Below are positions 45,101 to 58,298 of a DNA stretch of 64,000 bases, in pieces. The DNA comes from Steinernema hermaphroditum (taxonomy: Eukaryota; Nematoda; Chromadorea; Rhabditida; Steinernematidae). Every line of letters starts with the position of its first letter. Position 1 is the stretch's first letter. The stretch lies in assembly GCA_030435675.1 (NCBI GenBank), contig CM059624.1, forward strand, positions 4,302,769-4,366,768, read 5' to 3'. Made by a program: the position numbers and the translations under genes. The notes beneath the pieces were generated by a model. It was given only the letters and a program-made list of their open reading frames with translations. It had not been told where the DNA came from and searched no databases.

Positions 45101-48100
45101 TCCTAATCGCTGGATCTAGCCTCGCATGTCAGGATAAGATCCCATTAGATGAAATGTGTGTTAATTTTTAGTGCACTTTTGATGTCATTCCGCGTAAGTC
45201 TTTGTTTCGGAGTGACTCAGCTCCCGCGAGAGTTTCGTGTTTTAATAGGTTTCAGTTCCGCGTCTTTTTAGCGAGTGGATCGGGCGTTGGAGTAGAACGG
45301 TTACCGAAATAGGGTTATCGAAGAGGGTATCGCTCGAACGATGCGTAGATGTAATTTGGAGGGGGTGTCATTTTAAGTTAGGTGATTCCTATCTGCTTTT
45401 CAATGTTCTTTTTGAAAAAAAAAACACACACACACAGTTTCGTTTTCGTTTTATTCTTCCCGATGCTGTCTAATCGATGGATACGGATATCGACGTAACA
45501 TACGTTCTTTCAACCGATGATTCCCAAATGAACCACTATCTACTTAACGATAATTAGATAGTCGGATCGTGATCTATTGGACCCTTATCTTAGTGAGTAT
45601 GTATGAACACGTTGCAACCAAAATTGCGAGCCTAAATATGCACTGGGTCACTTGGGGATCACCGGTGAGAAGCAAATGTGACGTAGGTGAGAAAGGATAC
45701 CGCACCTTTTAATGTACTTAGCACACTTTACACACTTTAGGCCTATCGTTTTCCCCTATTTTCGTGTCGTTCTGAGCGATGCATGTTTGACCTTTAATTC
45801 AGATGAGAAGCAGGGACTATGGGGTGATTCATTGAGTTCCAGTTGTAAAAAAGAGGCAAAGTCAGACAAGCCAAAATTTTCCGACCCGATAGTAATGAAG
45901 AGTGGAATGAAGATGATTAAAAACATCTACTCCGTAGTCTCCTCTGTGGTCACCATAACTGGAGTACGATATATATGTGTATAGCTTTTATAACCACATT
46001 TTTCATCCACAGAAACATCATTGTTGCAGAATATTTCTTTTGTCATTAATCACAATTTTCAATAAAAACTTTAATGAGCTCAAGCAGGTTCCATAAATTA
46101 TAACCTGCGATAGCAAACTCAACTCATTTCTGAGATATGATTGCGCTTTGGATAGCCTGAAACGCCCGATTCAAGTCCAGATTGACGGGTGATTCAAGGA
46201 CGCCTGGTGATTTATGACTGTTTTGCTCTGAAGGAATTCCATTTAATCGGTCAAAAGCATAGACTGCAGTCAACACCTCTGACCCAATTAGCTGAAATGT
46301 GATACAAAAACACAGCTTTTTTTGTCACTCAAGTAGTTGACCACTTTACACTGCATATCGTGAGCACGTTCAGTTAGCGCCGATTGTCACTTCGATTAGT
46401 AAAAGAGTCAATCATGTTCACAAAAGTATCGAAAACAATTTTGTTAGGGGAGCTTTCTCTTGGTGCGTGATTCCACTTCCTGCCTGCCTCTGTTCCTGTA
46501 CAGTCCATGAGTACTTGACAGTTTTTATTAAGTAACCGTAGCCGTAATTTACACAAAAAGCGCTCTTGCTGATCAATCGATACGGTCTGGCGCAATTCAC
46601 TGTATATGTGGTTAATATATATGTGGTCTTTCTCAGGAACTTCAAGTCTAGAAAGTCATTGAGAAATTCGGACAGGTGAGACCGGTCGCTTTCGCTTCTC
46701 TTTGTCATTTTCCGACCGGACTCACTCTTGAATAGTCACAAAAATTACACTGTGGACTTCTGTCTAGATGTCTTTGTTGGACCGCACTTCCGCTTTGTGA
46801 ACTATTGGTTCAATTACACGTATTTCGTGTAGCTTTCTTCAAAATTTCATGGTACAATATTTAACTCGCAACAGGTCAGATTGGAATGATTAAAATAGCA
46901 TTTTTGACATCGCATCTCTCTCTAAGACGAATTCCATGATTGTGTTGTTACTCTGGACTGACTACCGCGCCGAAGGGGCCTTGGCTCGTTCCGTCTGATG
47001 CTTTCTTTAATGCGAAATTCTAGCGTTTCTAGAGAAAACGCAAAGTGGGCAGTTTATGTATGGCTGTGTATGGCTTCCATAAGAATTGTGATCGATCCCT
47101 GCGGCAGACTCTTTTGAGCAACAACTCATTCATGATATTAGTCTAAATCTCATGAGATGAGAAAGGAGAGAGTTGCGATCAGTTAAAAATCCTTGATCGT
47201 ATCGCAAGCGAACCATGCTGTCGTTGAAAGTGCAGTTTGAAAAAAGCTTGAACATACAACAAATGGTCATTATTTCGGTCTACGATCATTTTTAAATTAA
47301 TTTTAAATTATTTCATTTTAATCGGATGGTGGGCAGGAAAATTTGGCAAAAAGAAACGAAATACGACCTAAAAATTGGAGTAGGTTCATAAGAGGGATGT
47401 ACATGTGCTCAGATATCAGAAAAGTAGTACTATCTCTGTTTCTTAACTTCGTAAAACGGATTTGTTCTCCTTCATGTAGTCAGGGCCTTAATCAAGGCTA
47501 TGGTTAATCAATGAATATATTGCGTTAAAAGATTGAAAATATCCATGTTTCGTTTGACATCTCTCATTTTCTGGCATGTAATGTCACCGCGTTGTACAAA
47601 CGTCAAAGTTGGCACCATTCCCGCATGAAAAGTGTGACCATGTCCCGAAGGGTTTTCCTCAGATAATAGTTCTCTGTTACTCGTATGTTTTGCGTTTTCC
47701 TGCACAGTCTTACAAAGAAAGCTCAAAATCCAATGTGGAGGTCAACTTGGAATCATACCACCTCGGGCAGTCATACTTTTTGCGAATCCAAGGGCCATTT
47801 TTTGCAAATTTGGTCCCTAACACTTTGTTCAGGTCTGTACAGAATGCGTCCTCTTTTATCGTATCAGAAGGCTTGGCCATAGATTACCCATCGTTGAGTC
47901 AGGTGACTGTCCTTGCTGCCCTGCCTGTTTTCAGCAACAAAGTACTAAATCAGGAAAACACGTTACGCCCGAGAAGTTGACCATATAAAGTTGATTTATG
48001 GCTTCGTGATATTTTCCGCCGGCCACGTACTGGGTTCCTCTTTTTGCAACCCTTCGGCGTCCTTTGAACCGCCACATCAAATCAGATGTCAAGCATATCG

Positions 48101-48350
48101 TCTTCGCCGCGTCAATTACCATATCAATCGCGGAAACACGCTTTCGGCATCGTTGTTCGTGGCCAAGCGCCCCTTTCTTATACGTGACCTTGGCGTTCCC
48201 CGCGCGCCTATTGATTGATCGCCCTGCGGGCACCCCCGCGTCCAAGATCAAAATCCAACGGGTGATACCGCCGCCAAAAAGCGCCGTCCTTCTTCGTCGT
48301 GCTCGCTTCCGCGCACGTAGCATGAGTAGCAGCTGTCAGAAGTTTCGGCT
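42192..48350. other. Long intergenic region, few recognisable features
   Basis: Two ATG-plus-donor sequences might be first exons of genes with long introns: the codons MKKKTESPHG followed by GTAAGT at 42521-42552, and ATGG/GTAAGT at about 44968. I cannot connect either to a downstream exon. CAAGGGAACCTTCC at 43841 resembles 17255. An A-run plus CACACA microsatellite is near 45414-45436. A diverged relative of the 45-1025 hairpin family lies at 45490-45709. Confidence 0.4.
45490..45709 (-). repeat. Diverged copy of the inner part of the hairpin element at 45-1025
   Basis: Read on the minus strand it follows the order of about 420-650 of the first element: GGTATCCTTTCTCACC, GACGTCACATTTG, GGTGATCCCCAAGTGAC, GCAATTTTGGTTGCAA, CAATAGATC, ATCCGACTATC. 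It lacks the long outer arms. Confidence 0.55.
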
Positions 48351-51300
48351 ATGATCGGCCTGATCTTCTACCTCACCGAACGTCTAAGTGCCTTATTCCT
48401 CCTCTTCTACGGCGCGCCTCGCCGCCCGGCAGCGCTAGAAGCGCCCCCCGCCGATCCCCCTCAATCCGAACGAAGCGAAAAGAGAGCGATTTCTGAGAGA
48501 TTCTGTTGCAAGAATTGTCGCGACTCGCTTTCTACCGTATCCCCTCTTGAAGGAGCCAACGAAGACCCGTCGTGGGTGAGTTTCTTCGCGAACTGGAAGA
48601 ACGCGTCAGCAACGTCGGCGTCGGCGAAACGCAAAAAGAAAGGGTCCAAAGGAGTTGAGGGCCCGATGGCTGACCGAATCGCCACTCGGGCACAGCGACT
48701 GCTTGTGGGCGCCGATAACGCAACGGCTGCCTACAAGGAGGTCTACGTGGACCAATGGCATCCGACGGAAAATCCTCAGGTGGGTTCTTCTAGAGCTATT
48801 TGTTTAAAACCACTAATTATGCATGAATAAAAAAAGAAGGAAAGACCATTAAATTTTCTAGTTTTGCGCCTTTGACCTTTGCATCTGTCTCAAATACACA
48901 TCAAGCCAACAGGCTATCTACAAAATTCAATTTATTGGCTCAAAAGCAGGATCAGTCGGTTCTTTGTGCGTTCGGAGCACATTCGGCGCAGAGAGGCCAA
49001 GTACCGTTCATCAGCTCCTGTTTGAATCCGAGAAGGATTATTGAGCGACGATCTGTCGTCGGCCCGGCACCCCGTCTGCGCGCGACTGTCTCATCGCAAC
49101 GCCGCGAGAGAGCGCAGACGAGCAGAGATACAGTTTGTTCGGATTCTGAGCTTTCTTCAAGATAGATGTTTTCAAATACGTATTTTACTCAATAATCCCC
49201 AGAAAAACCGGTTCCCCATTCAGTTTTATTTTTGCACGCGCTCCTCATCCCCTAATAGTCACAGATTTTAATCGTGCGCACGTCGAAAGTTCACCAATCG
49301 GTCTCTCGTCCCGCGGACGCGCCAATGTTCGCTGCTCGCCGCAAAAACCGCAAACAAAAAATGACAGATTCTGTGAAACCGGTTCCATGTTACAATTGGT
49401 TAATGTTCAAAGAAGGCTAAAATAGCAGACGAGTGAAACATTATGCACTTATATGTCTGTAGGTAGCTAATCCAAAAAAGGCACTTTAGACAAGAGTCAG
49501 GGAAGTCATTTCCGATGGCATCCAAGCGAGAAACTGGTCGGTTTCTTCATTTCCTTCTCCGACCATAGGATGTTCACGGAAATGACATTCCAGTCTACTG
49601 TCTACATGGGTGCCCTTTTTGGTATACTCTGAACATTACAGTTCAAGTTAGACTCACTGAGACCCTCTCGAATCCTCTCCAATGCTTTGGAAAAGGAAAA
49701 ACATTGGAAAACTGCTCTATCTAAAGACTACTGCTGGCGATAGCCCGATGTATCCGTGGGATGAATTGGTCCATCGGACGAGGCTATCGTTGCTCAGCCT
49801 ACAATCCGGGTGCGCTGTTCATCTTCATTCGTCTGAAGTGCTTTTTTGACGTGATCACCCTGTAGATCATCATCATTTACATATCCTGATAACTTTTTCA
49901 ATATACAAGATATTCAGCAAATTGTGTGGATCAATCTGCTCTTCAAAGACACTTTTGCCACAAACTGTATGATAACAGGCTTTCTTTTAGGGTAAGGTAA
50001 ATCTATGCACGGCGGAGAACAACTTGTGCGACGACCTGCTACATGAGAAGGTAGCCACTACGCTAACGACTATGTACATCGAGTAAAATTTAAGCTGGAA
50101 GCGAACGCCAACCGTCTAAGACCAGATGAGGCCAGGATCTCGCACTATCCCGTGCCAGGAGGCTACGAAAGGTGCGCCAGACATTCCAGTGGGCATGCCT
50201 TAAACCTCTCTCTCCCTTCAGTACTAAGGAAGCGGCCAAACGCTATCTGGAACACTTCCACGCCGCTTCCGACCTTCGAACCGACTACATGATCCTCACG
50301 CCTGGCTGCACAGCTGCCTACGATATGCTCTCCTTCTGCCTCTGTCAGCCTGGAGGTGATCTAAGTCCAAAATCTGTGATTCAAGTCTTTGCTTAAGATG
50401 TCGTCCTATCGGCAGCTCCATTCTACGGCCGCCTCTTCAACAACTTCGAAGAACGGGGACAAGCAGAAGTCGTCCCTGTCCCATATGTAACCAACACTAC
50501 CGTATCCTAACATGTAGACATCACGTGTTTTAGGAAAACATCATGCATCCTCGACTCGATGTTGCTCAATTCCAATCCATGACGCATCATTTGGAAGAAG
50601 ATGTGAGACTTTGAGCTCTGTTTTTGGTACAAATACTGTCAATTCCAGGGAAAACGGGTAAAAGTCATCGTGGTAATCAATCCAAACAACCCACTGGGAG
50701 TCGTTTTCCCGAGGGAACAGATCGTCAAATTGTGCAACTGGGCGGCAAGGTACCGTATGCCTCAAGATCTCCGACGATTTTCCGAACGTTTCAGCAAAAA
50801 CATCCACGTCATCATCGACGAAGTCTTCGCTTCAACGGTCTACGAACGCTCATCTCAATTTGAAAGCTTCCTATCCTACCGTAACCAAGTGGACAGCGCC
50901 AAGGTCACCTACTTGTGGGGATTCAGCAAAGACCTCTGTCTTCCGGGCCTCAAGTTCGCCCTGGTATACAGCGAATCCGAGCAAGTCATCAAGAGCATCA
51001 GGAGGCTGGAGATCATGCAGCCCTGTGCACCTTGTGTTCAGCACGTTGCTGAAATACTTCTGGAAGATCTAGGTATCCATATTTGTTGAATATATGGTCA
51101 CAATTTTGGATCTAGATTGGTTGAAGAGCTTCCATACCGAGAAGAACTCTCGACTTCTGAAGAACAAGAACTTCCTTTGCGCCATGCTCAACAAACTCAG
51201 AATTGACTATGTCCCCTGTACAGCCGCCTTCACCGTATACGTCGATCTGAGGCGATACATGGTGGATGCCTCCTTCAAAGGGGAACTTCAGCTCTGGCTG

Positions 51301-54300
51301 GAACTGTGCTGTGCAGGCGTGTTCATCAGTCCCGGACAGTTCATGGGAGGCGCGGAGCCTGGATGGTTCAGGGTCGTGTTTTCTGGAGATAGGGATGCGC
51401 TCGTTGAAGGTATGTTGTTTCTTGAATCTCCTATAAAACGAGGTACTTTCTTCAGGTCTTCAACGCTTCGAACGCTCCCTCGGCCAGCTCTCCGACAAGA
51501 AGTATGCCATCCCCGCCCTGCCAAGAATCGACACTAACCCTCTCCTTGGACAAACGGGAGCTATGGCCCCTCGAGAAGCCGAACACCTCACCATCGAGTC
51601 CCACCCCGAAGAGCCGGAGCCTTCTATGAAGAGAGAGCTTTCTGGCTGGGACTTTGGCGAAGCTCCCTCGGACAACCTCGACGCTCCCAGCAGTGCGAGC
51701 AAGAAGAAGCGAGTCAGCTGGGTGGACATCGAGGGAGTAGCGCGGTCTCTGGAAGCCGCTACGAAAGCTTATGAAGCTGCAGGCGAAGAGCAGAACCACG
51801 CGGAATCGGACCCTAACTATCATCTGGAGGTTCGGAAAAACTCCGATGCGAGAAGGGCGTCGCTCGATTTCATCACTCAATTGGTGACTCAGGGAGCCAA
51901 GGAAGGGGAAGGCGATGTGCTGAACGCCGTGTTCGAGAAGACTCCGGAAGAGAAGAGCCAGGCCGAACTGCAAAGGAAACCGACGATCGAAGAGGTCCAG
52001 AAATACGATCACTCCTACATCAGTCAGTTTATTGTCAAGGCGTCGGAAGAGCTGGAAACCAGACCAAATCATCCTCCCGTCGACACCAGTTTCGTTGCTG
52101 ATCTAATTTCGAAGAAGACGGAAGATCAAAATGATAGACTGCTGGATGCCGTGTTCCCTCGTCCAACCTCAAAAGAAGAAGAAGAGGCACCAGAAGAACC
52201 AACATCTTCAATCGGAGAGTCAAAGCCAATAATGGAACCTCAAAGTGATATCTCTCTGGACGACGTCTTCACCCCTAATGTGTCCAAAGATCAGGCAGAG
52301 TCTACAGCCAAATCTCCTACAAAGAAGATCACTTCTAGCGAGAAATCTGTCAATCTGAAGCCCGAACCCAGCCAGCCTTCAATCGACACCAGCTTCATTA
52401 GCGATCTGATAGGTGGCCACAAAGAAGAGGAGAAAGCGCCTACTTCTGCTGTTCCTCTGGAGGATGTCTTCACAAGACCTACTTCTGCAGATCATGCCCA
52501 ACCGACGGTAGAGACGGATGTTTCGTTGGATGATGTCTTCGCCCCTGAGGTACCTAAACCAAAAGCCCACACAAAGGTGCTGGATCTGAAGATTGAGCCG
52601 ACTCAGCCATCAATCGACACGAGTTTCGTGAGTGACTTGGTCGGCAAGGCAAGTGAGGATAAGAAGACAGTTTCAACAACATCAACGACTATTTTCAAAG
52701 AGGTAGAACTGATAGAGACCAAAGTGGAAGAGCGAGGTGATATCTCTTTGGACGACGTGTTCGCTCCTAAATCTATTGAAGACCAAGTTAAGACTGAAAC
52801 AACGAAGAAAAAGACAACTTCGACAGAGAAGACTCTCTCCCTTAAACCTCAACCAAGTCAGCCTTCAATCGACACGAGTTTTATTGCCGATTTGGTGAAC
52901 GAAAAGAAGGATGAAGATAGGAAAACCACGTCAAAAGACAATCTTCTGGACACCGTCTTTGCTCCATCAGAGCAAACCATCATAGTGGAATCTGCCACGA
53001 GCTGCCTGGAGCCAGTGATGCTCGTTCGAGAAAACGAACTTGTGACCATGGAAGACAGTGGCATCGACGTCTCACATCAGCATTCCGTGATGCTAACCAC
53101 CGACCAGTGCCATAAGTCGATTGACACCAGCTTCATCGCTGATTTGATCGCTCAAAAGCCAGAAGTTGACGAAAAAAAGAAGGATGATATCCCCAGGAGT
53201 GTGTTTACCCTCCCGGAGCCTTTAGCTACGAGCACACTTAAGAAGGAGAAAAAGCAAAAGGTTGACCAGAAAATCAAAACGGACGAGCCTCAAGAAGTCG
53301 TGTCGTCTATCGATACAAGCTTCATCGCCGACCTGGTCGCCCAAAAATCTGAAGAACGAAGTATAGAAGCCGACAATGACGTGCTGGATACCATATTCAG
53401 CACAACTACTGAAGATCAAGTCGATGTAGAATCACCCAAGAAGATCACCAAATCTGAGTCGAAAGACAATCGTCTGAGCCTGAAGCCAGAACCCAGTCAA
53501 CCAACGATCGATACCAGCTTCGTCGCCGACCTAGTCGCTCAGAAGCCAGAATCTGAAACTACCCCGTCCACTACTGACAGTACCATTCTTGATTCTGTCT
53601 TCGATGGAATGAGAACCGAAGAGCAGAACGAAGTTGAGGGCCAGCCTGAGCGTAAAGCGACCCTTGAAGAAGTGCAGAGATTCGATCACTGCTACATCGA
53701 TCAGTTCCTCGCGAGCACTCCTCAGAAGAAGATCACGATTCAGGAGACCACCATCCAGTACGAATCTTCGAACCTTATCGAATCAGGACCGCCTTCTATA
53801 ATCATCACTGCGGAATCTGAAGCGCCAGAGAAGCCAGCAAGGACCTACACGGAAACAGAACTCGCTCATGTTGAGAGTCGTGGTGAACTGTCCATAGATG
53901 CAAGCGTTGTTCCGAGTGTTCAAGAGCCTACCGATGAGGTCAAAATGGAAGTGAAAGAACCTGAAGTTACTGACACGAGCTTCATCGCTAGCCTTGTTGC
54001 CAAAGAGCCTGAGAAAGAGAAGCCGGGTGAATCAGGAGACGATCTTCTAGCGACTGTTTTCGCTGGAGTTCAGAAAGGTTCGAAACCGTCATTAAATAAT
54101 GAAACAAAACATACTGTTTAGATGAGCACACAGAACCTGTGGAATCTGAACCCGTGTCCATCGAGCTTAACCACAAGGTCGAGAACGATATCGTCGAAAA
54201 GGTTATTAAGGAGAAGGCGGAGGCGACGGTGAAGCGCAGCGTTCAATCTGAAAAGGGTAAGGATTTTCTGATACAATCCATCCGTACAGTACAAGTAGTT

Positions 54301-57300
54301 TGCCCTTAATACCGCAATCTTATCAACAGTTGTCGTTCGTCCGATAATCAGAATTTATTGATAGGATATAGAAATGGATACGGTGCAATGGTATATTTTC
54401 AGAGGAAACTCACATAACTCCCTCCCCACCTAAATCGGATACTTCTTACGTCATGAAAGATGTGGAATATTCCAAACCTGGGCCCTCGATTGACACCAGT
54501 TTCATCGCCGATCTTGTCGCTCGGGAACCTGAAATGATCACCGCTAAGGAACCAAACGATGATCTTCTGTCTGCTATCTTCGATAGTTCAAACCCCAAAG
54601 GTAATCCACACCCCGAAATACTCAAGACCTGTACCTCTTTAGAAGAACCTTCCGAAGGAGAGCCAGAACGTAAACTAACTATCGAAGAAGTCCAACAATT
54701 CGACTACTCCTACATCGAACAGTTCATCGTCAACAATCCCAAGAAGTCGTCCCTTCAAGAAGCTCCTCTCCAAATGAGAACATCCAGCTTGGTGGAGCCG
54801 GATCCTTCCGCGGCTGAAAGAGTAGCTGAGGATACCGTATCCAAGGCTACTTCCGAAGCCGAAAGTGACATCCTGGCTGCGGTATTCGAAGCTCCGAAGG
54901 CGTCGCAAATGCAGAAGGTCCGTAGACGTTTTGTCCATCAGGACTCCGTGAAGATCATTAGAAGATCACGCCATACGGACGAACACAGCGAGGACGAAGA
55001 CATCTTGCATGCCGTTTTCGCCGCTAAGCCTGTGGTGACTGAAGAGAAGAAGCCTGAGGTTGGCCATCTGCATGCGAAAGATCACGGCAAGAAGGTCAGC
55101 ATCTCCGCGATGGAAGCCGTTTTCATCAAGCTAGCTCCCGAAGAAGAGACTGAAGAGGATGAGCCCAGTGCTCAGAGGGTGGAAAAGTGCTCGAAAAGGG
55201 TCAGCATCTCGGCTATGAAACCGCGCTGCATCGGAATCCACGAAGAAGAAGAGGATACCGCGTCGACAGACGAGATCCGACCCGATCCGGAAGAGCTTGC
55301 TTCATCGACGTCTCCTAAAGAAGTCGATCTCTCCGAATCGGGCGGTCAAATGAAGCGATACGGTAGGAAGCTGACCAAGCAAGAGGTAGAGGTCTTTGAC
55401 TCCTCCTACATCGAGAAGTTCATCGCGGAAAAGCCGAGGATTCGAGAGAACTCGCTTTCTCTTGAGGACTCCGGGGTCGTGGATCTCAGCTTTGTGGAAG
55501 AAATGGTCAAGAAAGAAGAGCCTGAAGTGCAGGAGCATCATGACGGAGCCGCCCACCATGCAGTCCCTCTGAAAGAAGAGTTCGCCTACATCGACAACCT
55601 GGTTAAGGCGGCAAGGGACTCGAAGAGCTGCCAAGAGGACAACGACATCATCGAGAAGGTCTTCGGAGGGATGAGCTCTCTGAAGAAGGTCCCCGAAGTT
55701 GAGATCGTCTACGAAGTCAAGAAACCCTTCGATGAGAGTGAAGAGATTTTCAAAGAGATCCCTGAAAGACCGACCTTCTTGATCCACAGCGAAGATATAC
55801 CCCATGAACCTCTTACCACTCCCCAACCGGTGACTCCCACCCAGAAAGAGCAGCCTAGAAGACTTTCGAAGATCACTTCGGCGAGTGATCTGAGCAAGAA
55901 GGAGAAAGAGCTTCTGGTCACGGAGATCTCCCGCCATCACCCAGTGACTCCCGAAGACGACGACCTTCTGGAATCGGTCTTCTCGAAGTTCAAGCCTTCT
56001 CTTTCCACGCAAATTAGCCAGATAGATGCCGAAAGCGTCGATTCAACGGAGAAACCATGTGTTGAAAATGAAGAGATTTCCAAAGAGATCCCAGAAAGAC
56101 CGACCTTCTTGATCCACACCGAAGACATACCCCATGAACCACTCAAAACTCCCGAACCATCTGTCAAGGCAGTGACTCCCACCCAGAAAGATCAACCAAG
56201 GAAACTCTCGAAAATCGCTTCGGCGAGCGATCTGAGCAAGAAAGAAAAGGAACTCCTAGTCACGGAGATCTCCCGCCATCAGCCTTCCGAAGACGACGAC
56301 CTTCTGGAATCCGTCTTCTCGAAGTTCAAGCCTTCCTTCTCCACACAGATTAGCCAAGTGGACGACGAAAGCGTCGATTCTGTGGAGACCGAAGAGCTGG
56401 AGAGGAAGCTCTCTGCTGCGCACGATCGGAGCAAGAAAGAAGAAGAACTTCTGGAGACGGAGCATTCGGGAAAGAAGAAGGAGCGCAACGGAGAAGACGG
56501 CACGCAGACGCCCCTTCCGTCGCGCTGTGACGACTTGCACTTCGAGATTCCAGAAGAAAGCCTCTTGGAAGCAGTGAAGAGGGAAGCGGAAGAGGAAGAA
56601 CTCGCCTCCGAAGAGACCTTCTCGAGCGCCTCTCCTGTGGAAGAGCGCCCCACTTCCACATCCACCGATTCCACCGTCCAAGAAACCCATGTTCCTCAAA
56701 TAGATATCAGTTTCGTCGAAGATCTCATCAGAAGAAACGATGTCATCTCTCCGGGAGCCTTCTCCATGGATTCGGGAATCGTGGCGCCAAAGCGTCACAT
56801 CACCTTCGACCAGTCCGCCTCTTCCAGTGAATCTTCCTTCCAAAAGGAGTCCTCTGACTCTGACACTTCCGTCATCCGGGTTCCAGAACCCAACCGGGAT
56901 CCCTCCCTAACCAACCTCGCCAAATTTGAAGACGCCTCCTCGGAAACGTCCTCGATCCGGGCGGGTTCTCCTCTGAATCGAGCGTGCGAAGAGTACGAAA
57001 ATCTCCTCAATCACGTCTTTAGTGGATCGACGGCGCCTCCAGAGGAGACCACCTCGAAGGTGCAAGAACTACGGTATCGCGACGATGGGTTTCACCACAG
57101 TCAACCCGAAACACCAAAGGCTCAGCCCGCCCGAAAACTGACCATAACCACGCACATTTCTGAAGATTCTCTCCGGAAAACAGAGCAAGAAAGGTCGGAA
57201 GGTGCCGCGTCCCGCCACGACGGCCAAGAACACCATGCCTTTCCTCTTGAAGAGCAGTTGGGGTTTATCGATGAACTGGTGAGGGAAACGAAGGAGTCGA

Positions 57301-58298
57301 AGAGCTGTGAAGAAGACCACGACATCATCGAGAAGGTGTTCACCGGAATGAGCTCTTTGAGGAGGAAAGAACCCGAAGACGACTTCTTGAAGATCCGGAA
57401 AGTGGAGCCTCAGTTCACTTTGAGCATTTCCCGCGCCGTCCCAGAAGAGGAAACGTATAAGAACCGAAGTGTAGTGGAGATTGATCCAAATGATGGGCTG
57501 CTGGACTTGGTTTTCTCGACGATCGAAGTAAAGAAGGAGAAGAAGGAGAGGCAAAGGGGAGAAGTTGTGGTCGAGAAGGTCGACGTCACTCAGATCGTCT
57601 ACGATTCGTCCGCTCCAGAAAAGGAAGAACCTGAAAAGAAGACCCCTGTTGAAAGTCGCCAGTCCGGAGGCTTCATCCAGTCCCTTCTGCTCAATTCCCT
57701 CCTCATCACACTTCCGGATACCGTAGCTAGCACCGAAACCATCGAAAGGATCAGCAGCGAACCGATCTACCCCTTCCGGTCCCACGACGACAGCGCCTGC
57801 CCAAGTAAGAATCACATCTACTACCACATCGTTCCCAGCAAAGACGACCCTTCGGAGCTTAGTATGGAGACCATTGCCGTCCCCAAAAGACTTCACTTGA
57901 TCCAGCAACAACCAGAGACGTCTGATGACGACAAGGATACGGTAGACAGCACCACACAGACCACCCACGTGCTCATCGAAGTGACCACAAAGGACGAAGC
58001 GATCCAGGAATGTCAGGAGCAGAAGGAAGTCGGCATTCAGACCACCAAACACGTCGGATTCCACTGTCAAATCACCGTAATCCCGCCTGAGGAACAAGAT
58101 GAAAGATTACGGTACCCTGTAGAAACAGAGTGTCATAACGAGAAGCACACGAAGGACGCCGATCACTGCCAACCGCAATACCGTATCAAGCAATCGTCCA
58201 TGACTCCTACGGAGAAGATTCTCGGAAAAACGGACAAATTGTACATGACAAAAGGTGTGCGGCTGTCCTCTGAAGATAGTAGTAATACCGTAATTTAG
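48351..58298 (+). CDS. ACC-synthase-like PLP enzyme fused to a long repetitive tail, 11 exons
   Basis: Exons: 48351-48779, 49991-50050, 50095-50171, 50222-50355, 50398-50501, 50534-50602, 50649-51072, 51116-51409, 51456-54077, 54122-54256, 54403-58298; predicted 2747 aa. Residues about 130-545 form a fold-type I PLP domain like animal ACC-synthase-like proteins: NLCTAENNLC, PGCTAAYDMLSF, NPNNPLGVVF, IIDEVFASTVY, the PLP lysine in WGFSKDLCLPG (K385) and the carboxylate Arg in PGWFRVVF. The usual GxR after the lysine is GLK. Exon 51456-54077 contains both the end of this domain (LQRFERSLGQLS) and the start of the tail in one frame, so the fusion does not depend on a splice choice. The tail (about 550-2747) is acidic, Ser/Glu/Lys-rich, and built of short repeats around DTSF(I/V)(A/S)DL, with (L/D)xxVF and EEVQ(K/R)(F/Y)D boxes. 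The start Met precedes a hydrophobic stretch and is uncertain. Poly(A) signal near 58485. Function of the tail is unknown; catalysis is inferred from motifs only. Confidence 0.8.
48874..49130 (+). repeat. Dispersed repeat R, copy 2, in the large intron
   Basis: Matches 41556-41805. It lies inside the 1.2-kb first intron of the ACCS-repeat gene, whose other introns are mostly under 60 bp, and may account for part of the length difference. Confidence 0.75.
51980..57330 (+). repeat. Coding tandem-repeat region of the ACCS-fusion protein
   Basis: At least nine copies of a box of the form (S/T/V)(I/V)DTSF(I/V)(A/S)(D/S)L(I/V) are spread over 52080-54520, with more diverged forms (VVDLSFVEEMV, QIDISFVEDLI) to 56740. 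Most are followed 20-45 residues later by a (L/I)xx(V/I)F box. Four copies of RK(P/A/L)T(I/L/K)(E/Q)EV...FD.(S/C)YI..F also occur. Two longer units near 55690-55990 and 56070-56340 are almost duplicates. This is protein-level repetition; the codons vary. Confidence 0.8.

Noticed and set aside
52035..58097. Minus-strand frames up to 342 codons opposite the fusion gene
   Set aside because: They are shadows of a Glu/Lys/Ser-biased coding region and show no domain or splice logic.
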